This document shows, piece after piece, positions 7,396-14,748 of a DNA stretch of 64,000 bases. The translations under genes were made by a program, and so were the position numbers. The notes under the pieces are model-generated. The model saw nothing but the letters and a program-made list of their open reading frames with translations, was not told the DNA's origin and made no database searches. How positions within the stretch are numbered: position 1 is the stretch's first letter; every line of letters begins with the position of its first letter. Origin of the DNA: Paenibacillus jilunlii (GTDB lineage: Bacteria; Bacillota; Bacilli; Paenibacillales; Paenibacillaceae); contig NZ_FNGM01000026.1 in NCBI RefSeq assembly GCF_900102965.1, forward strand, positions 18,000 through 81,999, read 5' to 3'.

Positions 7396-9072
7396 GTGGG
7401 AGAATTACAAGCTGGGGCGGGTACATATCAGGCTCGCCAGAACGAAATTATCTATAATATCGCAATCGAGGCAGAACGCCTCCCGCTGCTGGACAGCGGG
7501 CTGTGGTTCCATGATGATGTGCGCAACAACTTTTATTATGCTTCTTATCTTTTTGCTGCGGCAGTGGAGCCAGGCTTTGAGCTGCCTTTTGACCGGGAGG
7601 CGGCGAAACACAAAGCGGAGGCAGTCCTGCTGGAAACGGTGCTGCTGCAGAACCGGCAGCCTGGCACCCGGTTATACGGGCATTGGCCGCTGGGCCTGAA
7701 TCCGCTGCCGCGCGAGGCAGCGCCGCATGAGCTGCCGGTGGAGATCATGGGCAGCCTGATGGTCTGGTTCTGCAAGCATTACGGAAGCAGGCTGAATGCC
7801 GGATTGCGGATTGCTTTTCATACAGCGATCGGGCATATTTACCGGAGCGGCTTCTACCGTAAGCCGGTGGTTCATTTTGGTCATCATGAGGCCAAATACA
7901 CAGCGGCGAAGCTGATCTTCGGCAAGCTGTTCGACGATGAGGAGCTGCTGGCAGACGGGCGGAAAAGCCTGGAGAATACACTGGCGTATATCCGGGAGAA
8001 GGGAATGCCGGAATACGGCAGTCTGCCGTGGTTCTGGCACTGGGTGCAGGCATTCACCTGCGCATGGGAGCTGGAGGAAGACAGCGGGCTGAAGAATACG
8101 CTAGCTGAAATGCTGGATTATCTGTGGAAGGAGCGGGGCCAGTTTTATCTGCAGGGAGCCTGGGCGGGCGCGTTTTCCCGGGGCTGGCCGCATGATGTTC
8201 CGGCGGATGGCAACGTGCTGCATGACTATGTGCAATTTGGGGATTTCAAGCTGCCGCAAGCCATGCCCCGCACCGAGTATGCCGGATTCCTGTTCTATGA
8301 AGCGCCGGGGCAGGTGCGGGCGGCAGCGCTGAACCGGCAGGCCCCAGTGGAGGTCACCAAGATTACGCAAAAAGTCGTTCCCGACGATCCGAACCCGCAG
8401 CCGCTGCTTCATTCGTATGCGTATATTACGGAGAGCTTCGCAGCAGGAGGACTATGGGAGCGTGTAGAGGAGTTCGACAACGAGCAGCTGCGTTGGGCTT
8501 TTTCACTGCCAGTGTCTCCTGAATATGCCGTGAACCGGCTGTATTTCTTTCATCCCGGTCAAGGCTATCAGGAAGGCGATCCCCGGCATCAGAGCCGTTA
8601 TATGGAGGTGCTGTATCACCAGGGCATTGTCCTGGCCTTGTTCCCAGTGCCGGAGGGTGAAGCGGACACGATTGTGGGGGTGCTGCCCAATGGCCAGTGG
8701 ATGAAGCAACCCGCAGCGCTGTTCGGCAAGGCAGGGGAGGTCTATTTTGCCGTATATCTGTCCCATAACTATCAGCTCAAAGAGCGGGAGGGGTACCTCG
8801 AAGTGTCTGCGAACGGGAAGCGGAGCGGAGTGGTTGTGGAGGCCATCAGCGTTAAAGAAGCTGCGGAGCGGGGGACCGGTGATCTTGCGGCGTTTGCGGC
8901 AGAACGGGCAGCTCAAGCTCCATCTTTTGAAGCAGGAGCCGCAATGGCAGTTCGATATAACTCCATCAAGGGAGACCACTTGCAATTAAGCACAGATGGT
9001 CTTACTGCAACAAAAGCTCTGCTGAACGGCAGTCCCATCTCATTAGATCATTATACGGTTAGCGGCAGCTAG
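7396..9072 (+). CDS. putative carbohydrate-active protein, alpha/alpha-toroid plus beta-domain
   Basis: A 558-residue protein without a signal peptide; I do not recognise a named family. Residues 1-270 are helix-rich with repeated aromatic/acidic stretches (GLWFHDDVRNNFYYASYLF, YTAAKLIFGKLFDDEELLADG, YGSLPWFWHWVQAFTCAWEL), resembling the toroid of GH88/GH105 or of polysaccharide lyases. The C-terminal half looks beta-rich (RLYFFHPGQGYQEGDPRHQ, MEVLYHQGIVLALFPV). The start is the GTG at 7396 after GGAGGGGAA; the upstream open frame runs into the repeat array. It is divergent from kduI, so a role in uronate or pectin breakdown is possible, but only by location. A terminator-like hairpin follows at 9119. 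Confidence 0.6.
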   Translation: MGELQAGAGTYQARQNEIIYNIAIEAERLPLLDSGLWFHDDVRNNFYYASYLFAAAVEPGFELPFDREAAKHKAEAVLLETVLLQNRQPGTRLYGHWPLGLNPLPREAAPHELPVEIMGSLMVWFCKHYGSRLNAGLRIAFHTAIGHIYRSGFYRKPVVHFGHHEAKYTAAKLIFGKLFDDEELLADGRKSLENTLAYIREKGMPEYGSLPWFWHWVQAFTCAWELEEDSGLKNTLAEMLDYLWKERGQFYLQGAWAGAFSRGWPHDVPADGNVLHDYVQFGDFKLPQAMPRTEYAGFLFYEAPGQVRAAALNRQAPVEVTKITQKVVPDDPNPQPLLHSYAYITESFAAGGLWERVEEFDNEQLRWAFSLPVSPEYAVNRLYFFHPGQGYQEGDPRHQSRYMEVLYHQGIVLALFPVPEGEADTIVGVLPNGQWMKQPAALFGKAGEVYFAVYLSHNYQLKEREGYLEVSANGKRSGVVVEAISVKEAAERGTGDLAAFAAERAAQAPSFEAGAAMAVRYNSIKGDHLQLSTDGLTATKALLNGSPISLDHYTVSGS

Positions 9073-9118
9073 ATGAGCTGATCTTATGCGTTAGGTGATT
9101 TCTGAAAAGTTAAAAGAT

Positions 9119-9152
9119 CCCGCAGGCACCTCGATAGCCTCCGCGGGTTCTT
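9119..9152 (+). terminator. Probable terminator
   Basis: CCCGCAGG pairs imperfectly with CCTCCGCGGG and is followed by TTCTTT, about 45 bp after the preceding stop codon. Confidence 0.5.
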
Positions 9153-9159
9153 TGGCGTC

Positions 9160-9430
9160 GCTGCCGTCAAGGCCGGATTTAATTTCAAATCCTTGGAATC
9201 TTATATGGGACTGTATGCAGCGGGAAGTGACTCCACTGAGGATCATTTACGGTGCATACGGTGCCATCGGTTATAGTGTAAAGCACCTCGCCCCGCTGAG
9301 TCCGGCATACTCCCCCGATTTGCCAATAGACTGGTTATCCTTTACAGCAACAACCGCTGTGTTTGAACGCCATTACTAGCATCCGGTGGACAAAGCATGG
9401 GCAAGGCTGACGGATAATGTGCTGCAGGCT
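9160..9430 (+). pseudogene. possible degenerate coding fragment of unknown family
   Basis: The 470-bp gap after 9072 has no intact gene. Part of it reads like eroded protein when frames are switched: GFNFKSLESYMGLYAAGSDS near 9175-9235, then YGAIGYSVKHLAPLSPAYSP, and later DKAWARLTDNVLQA ending in TAA near 9433, with stops and frame changes between. I cannot name a parent family, and the call rests only on this patchwork. Confidence 0.25.
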
Positions 9431-9540
9431 TAAATAACATTTAAGGTGTGAAGGTATTAGAGGAATTGTTGAGAATTATATATTTTAGCGACTCATTTAG
9501 TCAGCCGCAAAAAACAAGGATGTTTAGGGGGATTAAGTAG

Positions 9541-10059
9541 ATGGATATGAAATACCCAATTGGCACTTTTCAATTTGACGATGAAATTACTAGCAGTGTT
9601 ACTAATGTATGGATCAATGAGATTGAAGATTTACCAAGATTATTACGTGATGCTGTAAAAGACCTAGATAATGAACAGCTTGAAACAGCTTACCGTTCCG
9701 GAGGATGGACTGTTCGCCAAGTCATACATCATCTTGCAGATAGTCATATGAATGCCTACATCCGCTTTAAATTGGCTCTAACAGAAGAAAATCCGATAAT
9801 TAAACCATATGACGAAACGAAATGGGCAGAACTAACAGATTATAAATTGCCAATTGATACTTCACTTTTACTCCTCGAAACCTTGCACAAACGCTGGACT
9901 AACCTTTTACGTGGTCTAACTCCTGCTGATATGGAAAAGACATTTATTCATCCAGAATCAGGTGAAGTTTCAATAGGTAAAAATATTGGAATATATGCTT
10001 GGCACGGTAAGCATCATCTTGCACATATTACTTCTCTGTGTAATCGTATGGGCTGGTAA
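9541..10059 (+). CDS. YfiT/BstA-like DinB-superfamily protein (putative bacillithiol S-transferase)
   Basis: A 172-residue four-helix-bundle protein of the YfiT/DinB group. The three metal-binding histidines are visible: one in VRQVIHHLADSHMN (about residue 63) and the pair HGKHHLAH near the C-terminus. YfiT relatives include BstA, which attaches bacillithiol to electrophiles such as antibiotics, and the family also contains uncharacterised metal hydrolases. The gene is clearly more AT-rich than its neighbours and uses many A/T-ending codons, which suggests recent acquisition. A GGGGGATTAAGT sequence precedes the ATG. It stands alone, with no operon partner. Confidence 0.8.
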   Translation: MDMKYPIGTFQFDDEITSSVTNVWINEIEDLPRLLRDAVKDLDNEQLETAYRSGGWTVRQVIHHLADSHMNAYIRFKLALTEENPIIKPYDETKWAELTDYKLPIDTSLLLLETLHKRWTNLLRGLTPADMEKTFIHPESGEVSIGKNIGIYAWHGKHHLAHITSLCNRMGW

Positions 10060-10200
10060 AAATTTTGTGAACAAATACACTTAAATAAACAGGAATGAGT
10101 CTGTCTGGAAGCTGGAGCTGCTGTGGTTGACGGGGAGGTGCCAAAGAGATAACCTAGATGATAACACATGGAAACAGACTTAACTTATTGGAGGAATAGC

Positions 10201-10452
10201 GTGGCAAAAGCGAAAGTGGCCAAACGGCCGACAAGAGATGAATTTGTGCTGGAGGAAATCGGCAATCAATTGACAGAAGCGATGCAGGAGGCTTCCGAGA
10301 TTTTGTTGACCGTCTGGGGCAAAGAGGAGCAGGTGCGGGGAACGATCGTCGGCATGGACCCGCGTACCGGCAAGGTGCATGTGAGCTGGGGCGAGGAGCT
10401 TATCAAGGTTCCTTTTATGGACATTATGGCCATGGATTTCCCGAGAGATTAA
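10201..10452 (+). CDS. YolD-like protein
   Basis: An 83-residue protein of the YolD-like family, small proteins of unknown mechanism found in Bacilli, some next to Y-family DNA polymerases. The conserved stretch VRGTIVGMDPRTGKVHVSWGEELIKVPFMDIMAMD is present. The start is the GTG at 10201 behind GGAGGA (5-nt spacing); an ATG at 10168 is in frame but has no Shine-Dalgarno site. It is followed 40 bp later by ybaK on the same strand. No DNA polymerase gene is adjacent, so a repair role cannot be inferred here. Confidence 0.75.
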   Translation: MAKAKVAKRPTRDEFVLEEIGNQLTEAMQEASEILLTVWGKEEQVRGTIVGMDPRTGKVHVSWGEELIKVPFMDIMAMDFPRD

Positions 10453-10492
10453 CAGAGCAAGCAGATAGAGCTGGCTGAAAGGTCGATGAAGG

Positions 10493-10966
10493 ATGCAATT
10501 CACCAAAACCAATGCGATGCGGATTCTGGATACCCAAAAAATCGCTTACGAGATTCATGTGTATGACCATGAGGACGGACAGATTCATGGAACAGCGGTA
10601 GCTGAGAAAGTGGGGCTGCCGCCGGAAACGGTCTTTAAGACGCTTGTTGCGCATAGCGGGGCGAACCTGTATGTGTTTGTCATTCCGGTGGCGGAAGAGC
10701 TGGATCTAAAAAAAGCCGCCAAAGCGGCGGGAGAGAAGAAGATCGAGATGCTTCCGGTAAAGGATCTGCTGAAATGGACCGGCTACGTGCGCGGCGGCTG
10801 TTCTCCTGTAGGAATGAAGAAGCTTTATCCTACCTTTATTGACAGCAGTGCCGGGGCTCTTGCAACAATGGCTGTCAGCGGAGGCAAGATTGGCATGCAG
10901 ATGGAGCTGGCACCGGAGCAGCTTGCCGGGGTTGTGCATGCCGGGTTCTGCGAGCTGGTTAAATAG
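10493..10966 (+). CDS. ybaK: Cys-tRNA(Pro) deacylase YbaK/EbsC
   Basis: A 157-residue trans-editing enzyme that hydrolyses Cys mischarged on tRNA(Pro). Family hallmarks are the N-terminal MQFTKTNAMRILDTQKIAYEIHVYD, VFKTLVAH with the substrate-contacting lysine, the central GYVRGGCSPVGMKK loop and the late GGKIGMQMELAPEQL. Length is typical for bacterial YbaK. It lies 40 bp after the YolD-like gene on the same strand and is followed by a strong hairpin at 11041. Acyl-tRNA specificity within the YbaK/ProX superfamily is assigned from overall similarity, not from a diagnostic residue. Confidence 0.9.
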   Translation: MQFTKTNAMRILDTQKIAYEIHVYDHEDGQIHGTAVAEKVGLPPETVFKTLVAHSGANLYVFVIPVAEELDLKKAAKAAGEKKIEMLPVKDLLKWTGYVRGGCSPVGMKKLYPTFIDSSAGALATMAVSGGKIGMQMELAPEQLAGVVHAGFCELVK

Positions 10967-11040
10967 GGAATGCGCGTGTCAAAATGCTCCGCCTGATCGT
11001 TTCAGAGCGGCAATGTTTTCGGGAAGAAATCATTATAAGA

Positions 11041-11080
11041 AAGGCCGCTTTCCAATGAAGGAAGGCGGCCTGATTCTTTT
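11041..11080. terminator. Bidirectional terminator between ybaK and the anchored protein gene
   Basis: AGGCCGCTTTCC and GGAAGGCGGCCT form a stem around a short loop, followed by TGATTCTTTTT on the plus strand and by A/T-rich DNA on the other side. It separates two convergent genes. Confidence 0.75.
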
Positions 11081-11868
11081 TACATATGCTCAGGCCGCTT
11101 CCGTCTTCTGAGGTAGGCCCAAATCAAGAATACGGCTGCTAGAGCAATGATAGCGCTAATGATGATAGACTTTGTTAGCTGATTATCGTCATCTGCATAA
11201 TACGCGGAGGCGATGGTTCCCGACCCGTCCTTCCCGTCATCGGAAGTGTCATTCTGCATCGTCTGCAGCACATCAATCAATCGTTCCGGGGTTTGAGGAT
11301 CCGGGTTACTGGTTAACCCTTTTGAATCTGTGGATGAGGCCGGTTGTGGAGCAATGATGAATTCCTGATTGCCTTTCTTGAATGCGGCTATATATTCGTC
11401 CCGCTCACGGATCAGTGTAGGCTCAGTCACTTCACCCACAACTTGTAGAGAGTGAACCGCATAGGCCAAAGTATTAGGATTCCCTCCAAATTCAGTAACT
11501 TGATAAGACCCGTTTGCATCCTTTTGAATGACCATTTTAGATTTGGGTAACCCGTTCAATAAAACAAGAAACTCCCAGTTCTCTTGAGGCGTGAGCGTTT
11601 CAAGCAGACTATCGGAAGCCGCTCTAAGCTTACCGCCATCAATAAAATGAATCTGCATTCCTTCGCCTATGGTAATTTCATTAATCTCCGCTTCATTGGC
11701 ATAACCGTATCCTTCAGGGTCCTTGGACAGCCCTTCTTTAATCAAGGCTAATCCTTCTGTATTCGCAAAAGAAACAACATCTTCAGCTACGGCCCGAGCG
11801 GACGCAGGTGTGAACAAAGTCAGAAACAACAAGAATGATGATACAGTTAACAGCAGTGTTTTTTTAAT
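11080..11868 (-). CDS. secreted, C-terminally membrane-anchored protein of unknown function (apparent ATT start)
   Basis: The mature part is unrecognised. The protein begins with a clear signal peptide (KKTLLLTVSSFLLFLTLFT, then PASA) and ends with one transmembrane helix (SIIISAIIALAAVFLIWAYL) followed by RRRKRPEHM, so most of it should face outside. A Ser/Thr/Pro/Asp-rich linker precedes the helix. The signal peptide starts exactly at an ATT codon (11868-11866) six nt after AGGAGGG, whereas the nearest in-frame ATG (11916) lies inside the upstream peptidase gene and would add 16 residues with no Shine-Dalgarno site. I take ATT as the start. It directly follows the cysteine peptidase gene, so the two products probably act together at the cell surface. 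Confidence 0.7.
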   Translation of the reverse strand: MKKTLLLTVSSFLLFLTLFTPASARAVAEDVVSFANTEGLALIKEGLSKDPEGYGYANEAEINEITIGEGMQIHFIDGGKLRAASDSLLETLTPQENWEFLVLLNGLPKSKMVIQKDANGSYQVTEFGGNPNTLAYAVHSLQVVGEVTEPTLIRERDEYIAAFKKGNQEFIIAPQPASSTDSKGLTSNPDPQTPERLIDVLQTMQNDTSDDGKDGSGTIASAYYADDDNQLTKSIIISAIIALAAVFLIWAYLRRRKRPEHM

Positions 11869-11882
11869 GGGAAGCCCTCCTC

Positions 11883-12467
11883 TTAAATATATTTGCTGAA
11901 GCCATGAAGTCCCCATCTCCAGCTTCTATCGTAGCTTGGCCCGCCTTTAAAGCTGGTGTATACCATGGAGGTTTTTATGCCCCCGCCCGGGTCCATATGC
12001 TGAATCCAGTCATTGCCGCCATATGTGTCATACCCATAGATCACTACTGCATGCCCGCCGCTGGTAGAAGTATTCCATTTCCAGCTTACGTATACCGGGC
12101 TGCCAAGATTATCAATCTGGTTTTTGACATCACTATACGATAGCGCTCCAGTATGATTCCAGCTGGAGACTCCATAGCTATGAATGCCTGCTTGAACAGT
12201 TCCATAGGTTTCACTCTCATTTGTTGCACACCCGGAGGTGCCCTTCACATGATCATAAAAAGAACATTGGCTTACGGAGATTCCGTAATACTGAAGAATG
12301 GAAACACCAGCCGCAGCCCAGCACCAATTACTCTTAGCCTGTGCCGCTGCAGGGTAACCTGTTAGATTGGTCGCATACGCCTGGGAAACAATAGAAAAAA
12401 GAAAGACTGAAACAAAGGTTCCAACAAGCGTCAATCTTTTTATTGAATATGATTGCATAAAATGCAT
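11883..12467 (-). CDS. secreted papain-like (C39/C70-like) cysteine peptidase
   Basis: A 194-residue exported cysteine peptidase. The signal peptide (LTLVGTFVSVFLFSIVSQAYA) is followed directly by the catalytic domain, with no propeptide. The nucleophile lies in KSNWCWAAAGVSILQYYG, the His in GGHAVVIYGYD and the Asp in QHMDPGGG. The NWCWAA motif is typical of papain-like enzymes such as the AvrRpt2 and C39-like groups. The start at 12467 follows AAAGGAG by 3 nt; 12458 is an alternative. It is the first gene of a two-gene unit whose second gene encodes a surface-anchored protein, which might be a partner, inhibitor or substrate (inference). The 120 bp upstream are very AT-rich. Confidence 0.82.
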   Translation of the reverse strand: MHFMQSYSIKRLTLVGTFVSVFLFSIVSQAYATNLTGYPAAAQAKSNWCWAAAGVSILQYYGISVSQCSFYDHVKGTSGCATNESETYGTVQAGIHSYGVSSWNHTGALSYSDVKNQIDNLGSPVYVSWKWNTSTSGGHAVVIYGYDTYGGNDWIQHMDPGGGIKTSMVYTSFKGGPSYDRSWRWGLHGFSKYI

Positions 12468-12621
12468 CTACTCCTTTAAATGGAATAAAATACCTTTTAG
12501 AGTCATTTGAAGTATACTGTATATATACTTATATGTAAATATTTTTAATTTTTTATATTTCTGCAATAGTCCTGGCGTGAATTCAATCAGTTGGAGCAGT
12601 CATTCCTACTTGGGTTCAAAA

Positions 12622-12673
12622 AAACAGCGGCAGTCTGTAGACATTACTTTCCTGTCCATGACTGCCGCTGTTT
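12622..12673 (-). terminator. Terminator of the YdcF gene
   Basis: A 14-bp perfect inverted repeat (AAACAGCGGCAGTC and its complement) brackets 24 nt. On the minus strand it is followed by a T run, placing it about 40 bp after the stop codon of the gene ending at 12713. Confidence 0.7.
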
Positions 12674-12712
12674 CTATATTGGAGTCTCATATTCTCTTGT
12701 TTTCTCCGGACA

Positions 12713-13459
12713 TCAGAAGCGGGCGGCAAGCAGGCCGAGGTATTCCTTAAGTGCCGTTCCGGTATTATTCATTGCACCTGGAGAAGGCGTAAACATGGCC
12801 GGATACAGGTCGTTTCCCCGGCTAGCCGTGTAATCCGTTGGATAGGCAAGCGGTGCCAGTCCGTTATCCTTGAAAAAGGCCATGGCCCGGGGCATGTGAA
12901 AGGCCGAGGTAACCAGAATGGGGTGGCGAAGCCCCTTGCTGTTCATCATGGATGCGGTATTGACGGCATTCTGCTCGGTATTCAGCGACCGGTTCTCGGC
13001 CAGAATATCGCTCCCGGGAACACCAAGGCCGATCAGCTGCCGCTTGGCGATATCCGCTTCGTTGCCGCTGTCGGGAAAGACCTGGCCGCCGGAGAACAGG
13101 ATCGGCAGTCCGGTCTGGCGGTACAGCCGCACTGCGGTCAGCAGCCGGTTGGCCGCCGAGCCGTACAAATTGCCTTCCCCGTCAATGTCCGGGGTTCCGG
13201 AGGTGGCTCCTCCCCCCAGTACGACTATTACATCGCCCTGCAGCAGCTCAGGCTTATCATACTGCCGCTCTAATCCGCCCATCAGCAGCTTGCTGATCCA
13301 TGGAGTCATGGAGAGATAGAGCAGGAGAGTAACGCCAAGCAGAGCCAGGGCCGGGCGGCGGCTTCGCCGCCACAGCCAGACCGCCAGCCCCAGCAGCAGG
13401 ATGACGAAAAGTCCGGGAGGCAGCACGAAGCTGTACACAAATTTTATGAAATAGATCAT
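12713..13459 (-). CDS. YdcF/SanA family (DUF218) membrane protein
   Basis: A 248-residue protein with two N-terminal membrane helices (FVYSFVLPPGLFVILLLGLAV and ALALLGVTLLLYLSM) followed by a DUF218 domain. Domain motifs are GDVIVVLGGGA, RLLTAVRLYRQTGLPILFSGG, ADIAKRQLIGLGVP and LVTSAFHMPRAMAFF. Family members are linked to cell-envelope functions (SanA, ElyC) or bind S-adenosylmethionine (YdcF), but no reaction is established for this type. The ATG at 13459 follows GAGGTGA; the longer open frame upstream is non-coding. It is divergent from the ArsR-type gene at 13630. Confidence 0.85.
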   Translation of the reverse strand: MIYFIKFVYSFVLPPGLFVILLLGLAVWLWRRSRRPALALLGVTLLLYLSMTPWISKLLMGGLERQYDKPELLQGDVIVVLGGGATSGTPDIDGEGNLYGSAANRLLTAVRLYRQTGLPILFSGGQVFPDSGNEADIAKRQLIGLGVPGSDILAENRSLNTEQNAVNTASMMNSKGLRHPILVTSAFHMPRAMAFFKDNGLAPLAYPTDYTASRGNDLYPAMFTPSPGAMNNTGTALKEYLGLLAARF

Positions 13460-13629
13460 CAGGTTCACCTCGTTATGTATATTTCTGGTTGTATTGTACC
13501 ATGAGCATAGGAGCAAGGCCCAGAGGCTGCGGCGCAAGACCGGTTTATTTTCTGGAGAACATTGGTTGATTTTGTGACTCCAAGCACGTACTATTATGGT
13601 ATTACTTAGGGTTCGAAGGAGTGTGGCCT

Positions 13630-14577
13630 GTGCTTGAACTAGGTTTTGACGATCCGGAGAAGCTGGTGGCCGTTGCACATGCGTTGTCGACCCGCTCCCG
13701 GGTCGATATTCTCCATTTACTGAATTCGCGGAATTTGAACGTAATTGAAATCGCCGAGGCGCTGAAGCTGCCTGTATCGACGGTAGCCAACAATGTGAAG
13801 GTGCTGGAAGCGGCGCGGCTGATCAATACGGAGCTGCTGCCTGCTTCCCGCGGGGCGATGAAGGTATGCAGCCGCAATTACGACGATATACATATTGCCC
13901 TGAATGAGGAGAAGTCTGTGCGCAAGGGGGCTGTGAGTGTCTATGAAATTGAGGTGCCGATCGGCCATTACAGCGATTGCGATGTATCGCCGACCTGCGG
14001 CATGGCTGATGCGGAAGCCATGCTGGTCCGCGAGGATGAACCGGCGGGCTTCTACCATCCCAAGCATGTAGGCGCGCAGATTATCTGGTTCCGCAAAGGA
14101 TATATCGAATATTTGCTCCCGGTGGAAGTGCCGAAGGGCTCCAGAGTCGAATCGCTGGAGGTGTCGATGGAGATTTGCTCGGAAGCTCCTAATTACGACA
14201 ACAATTGGCCGTCGGATATATCGGTATGGATCAACGGGGTCGAGATTGGCATGTGGACAAGCCCCGGTGATTTCGGAGGCAGACGGGGCAAACTGAATCC
14301 GGCCTGGTGGTGGGATTCCTCTACACAATACGGCCTGCTCAAGACATGGAGGGTCGACAGGGATAAGACAACACTCGATATGGAAAAGGTATCGGATGTA
14401 AGCCTGAGCCAGCTTAATCTGACCCAAAGCCCGAAGATCCGGCTGCGCATCGGTGTGAATCCCGAGTCTATTCATCAGGGCGGCGTCAATTTGTTCGGCC
14501 GGAGCTTCGGCGACCATGCCCAGGAAATTATGATGAAGCTGAGCTTTACCCGAGACGAAGAAGATCAGAACCATTAG
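13630..14577 (+). CDS. ArsR-family transcriptional regulator with large C-terminal domain
   Basis: A 315-residue protein with an N-terminal winged helix (ALSTRSRVDILHLLNSRN, IAEALKLPVSTVANNVKVLE) of the ArsR type. Its C-terminal 220 residues look beta-rich and contain VSMEICSEAPNYDNNWPSDI and CSEAP/WWDSSTQYG-like stretches; no ArsR metal-binding cysteine motif is seen there. Paenibacillus genomes carry such ArsR-like regulators beside sugar ABC importers, and here one directly precedes an importer and a GH2 enzyme, so it probably controls them. The start is GTG at 13630, 8 nt after GAAGGAG; a GTG at 13621 is also in frame. The stop codon lies inside the downstream terminator stem. Confidence 0.78.
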   Translation: MLELGFDDPEKLVAVAHALSTRSRVDILHLLNSRNLNVIEIAEALKLPVSTVANNVKVLEAARLINTELLPASRGAMKVCSRNYDDIHIALNEEKSVRKGAVSVYEIEVPIGHYSDCDVSPTCGMADAEAMLVREDEPAGFYHPKHVGAQIIWFRKGYIEYLLPVEVPKGSRVESLEVSMEICSEAPNYDNNWPSDISVWINGVEIGMWTSPGDFGGRRGKLNPAWWWDSSTQYGLLKTWRVDRDKTTLDMEKVSDVSLSQLNLTQSPKIRLRIGVNPESIHQGGVNLFGRSFGDHAQEIMMKLSFTRDEEDQNH

Positions 14578-14607
14578 TACAGTTAATCTGTAACTAATGG
14601 TTTTTTT
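14570..14607 (+). terminator. Terminator overlapping the ArsR-family stop codon
   Basis: ACCATTAGTACAG pairs with CTGTAACTAATGGT (one bulge) and is followed by seven T residues. The TAG stop codon at 14575-14577 is part of the left arm. Confidence 0.8.
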
Positions 14608-14634
14608 CATGCTCATTATTACTAAAAATCGATA

Positions 14635-14648
14635 TGAAAGCGTTGACA
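14635..14648. promoter_or_regulatory. Perfect CcpA operator (cre) overlapping a -35 box
   Basis: TGAAAGCGTTGACA fits the cre consensus TGNAANCGNTNNCA at every fixed position. Its last six bases are the TTGACA -35 element of the promoter, so bound CcpA would block RNA polymerase directly when glucose is present. Confidence 0.7.
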
Positions 14649-14671
14649 TTAAGATTATATCTCCTTATAAT
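14643..14671 (+). promoter_or_regulatory. Consensus sigma-A promoter of the ABC importer operon
   Basis: TTGACA (14643-14648) and TATAAT (14666-14671) are separated by 17 bp, a perfect match in both boxes and spacing. Transcription should begin near 14678, about 70 nt before the binding-protein start codon. Confidence 0.8.
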
Positions 14672-14678
14672 CGTCATT

Positions 14679-14723
14679 AGATACAAAATACATGTAATAA
14701 AACAAATAAATTGTTTTGTATCT
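14679..14723. promoter_or_regulatory. Inverted repeat at the predicted transcription start
   Basis: AGATACAAAA (14679-14688) is mirrored by TTTTGTATCT (14714-14723) with 25 bp between. The left arm coincides with the expected +1, so it is a candidate operator for the ArsR-family protein upstream. A leader-RNA hairpin is the alternative. Confidence 0.5.
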
Positions 14724-14748
14724 AGAATACAATAAAGGGGAGACAGGA

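Noticed and set aside
6808..7426. Open frames of 130-170 codons on both strands across 6908-7426
   Set aside because: They translate the 51-bp tandem repeat, which stays open because its period is a multiple of three; no start signal or codon bias.
9095..9379. 94-codon open frame
   Set aside because: It begins inside a terminator hairpin, has no Shine-Dalgarno site, and the better-looking protein fragments of this region lie in shifting frames.
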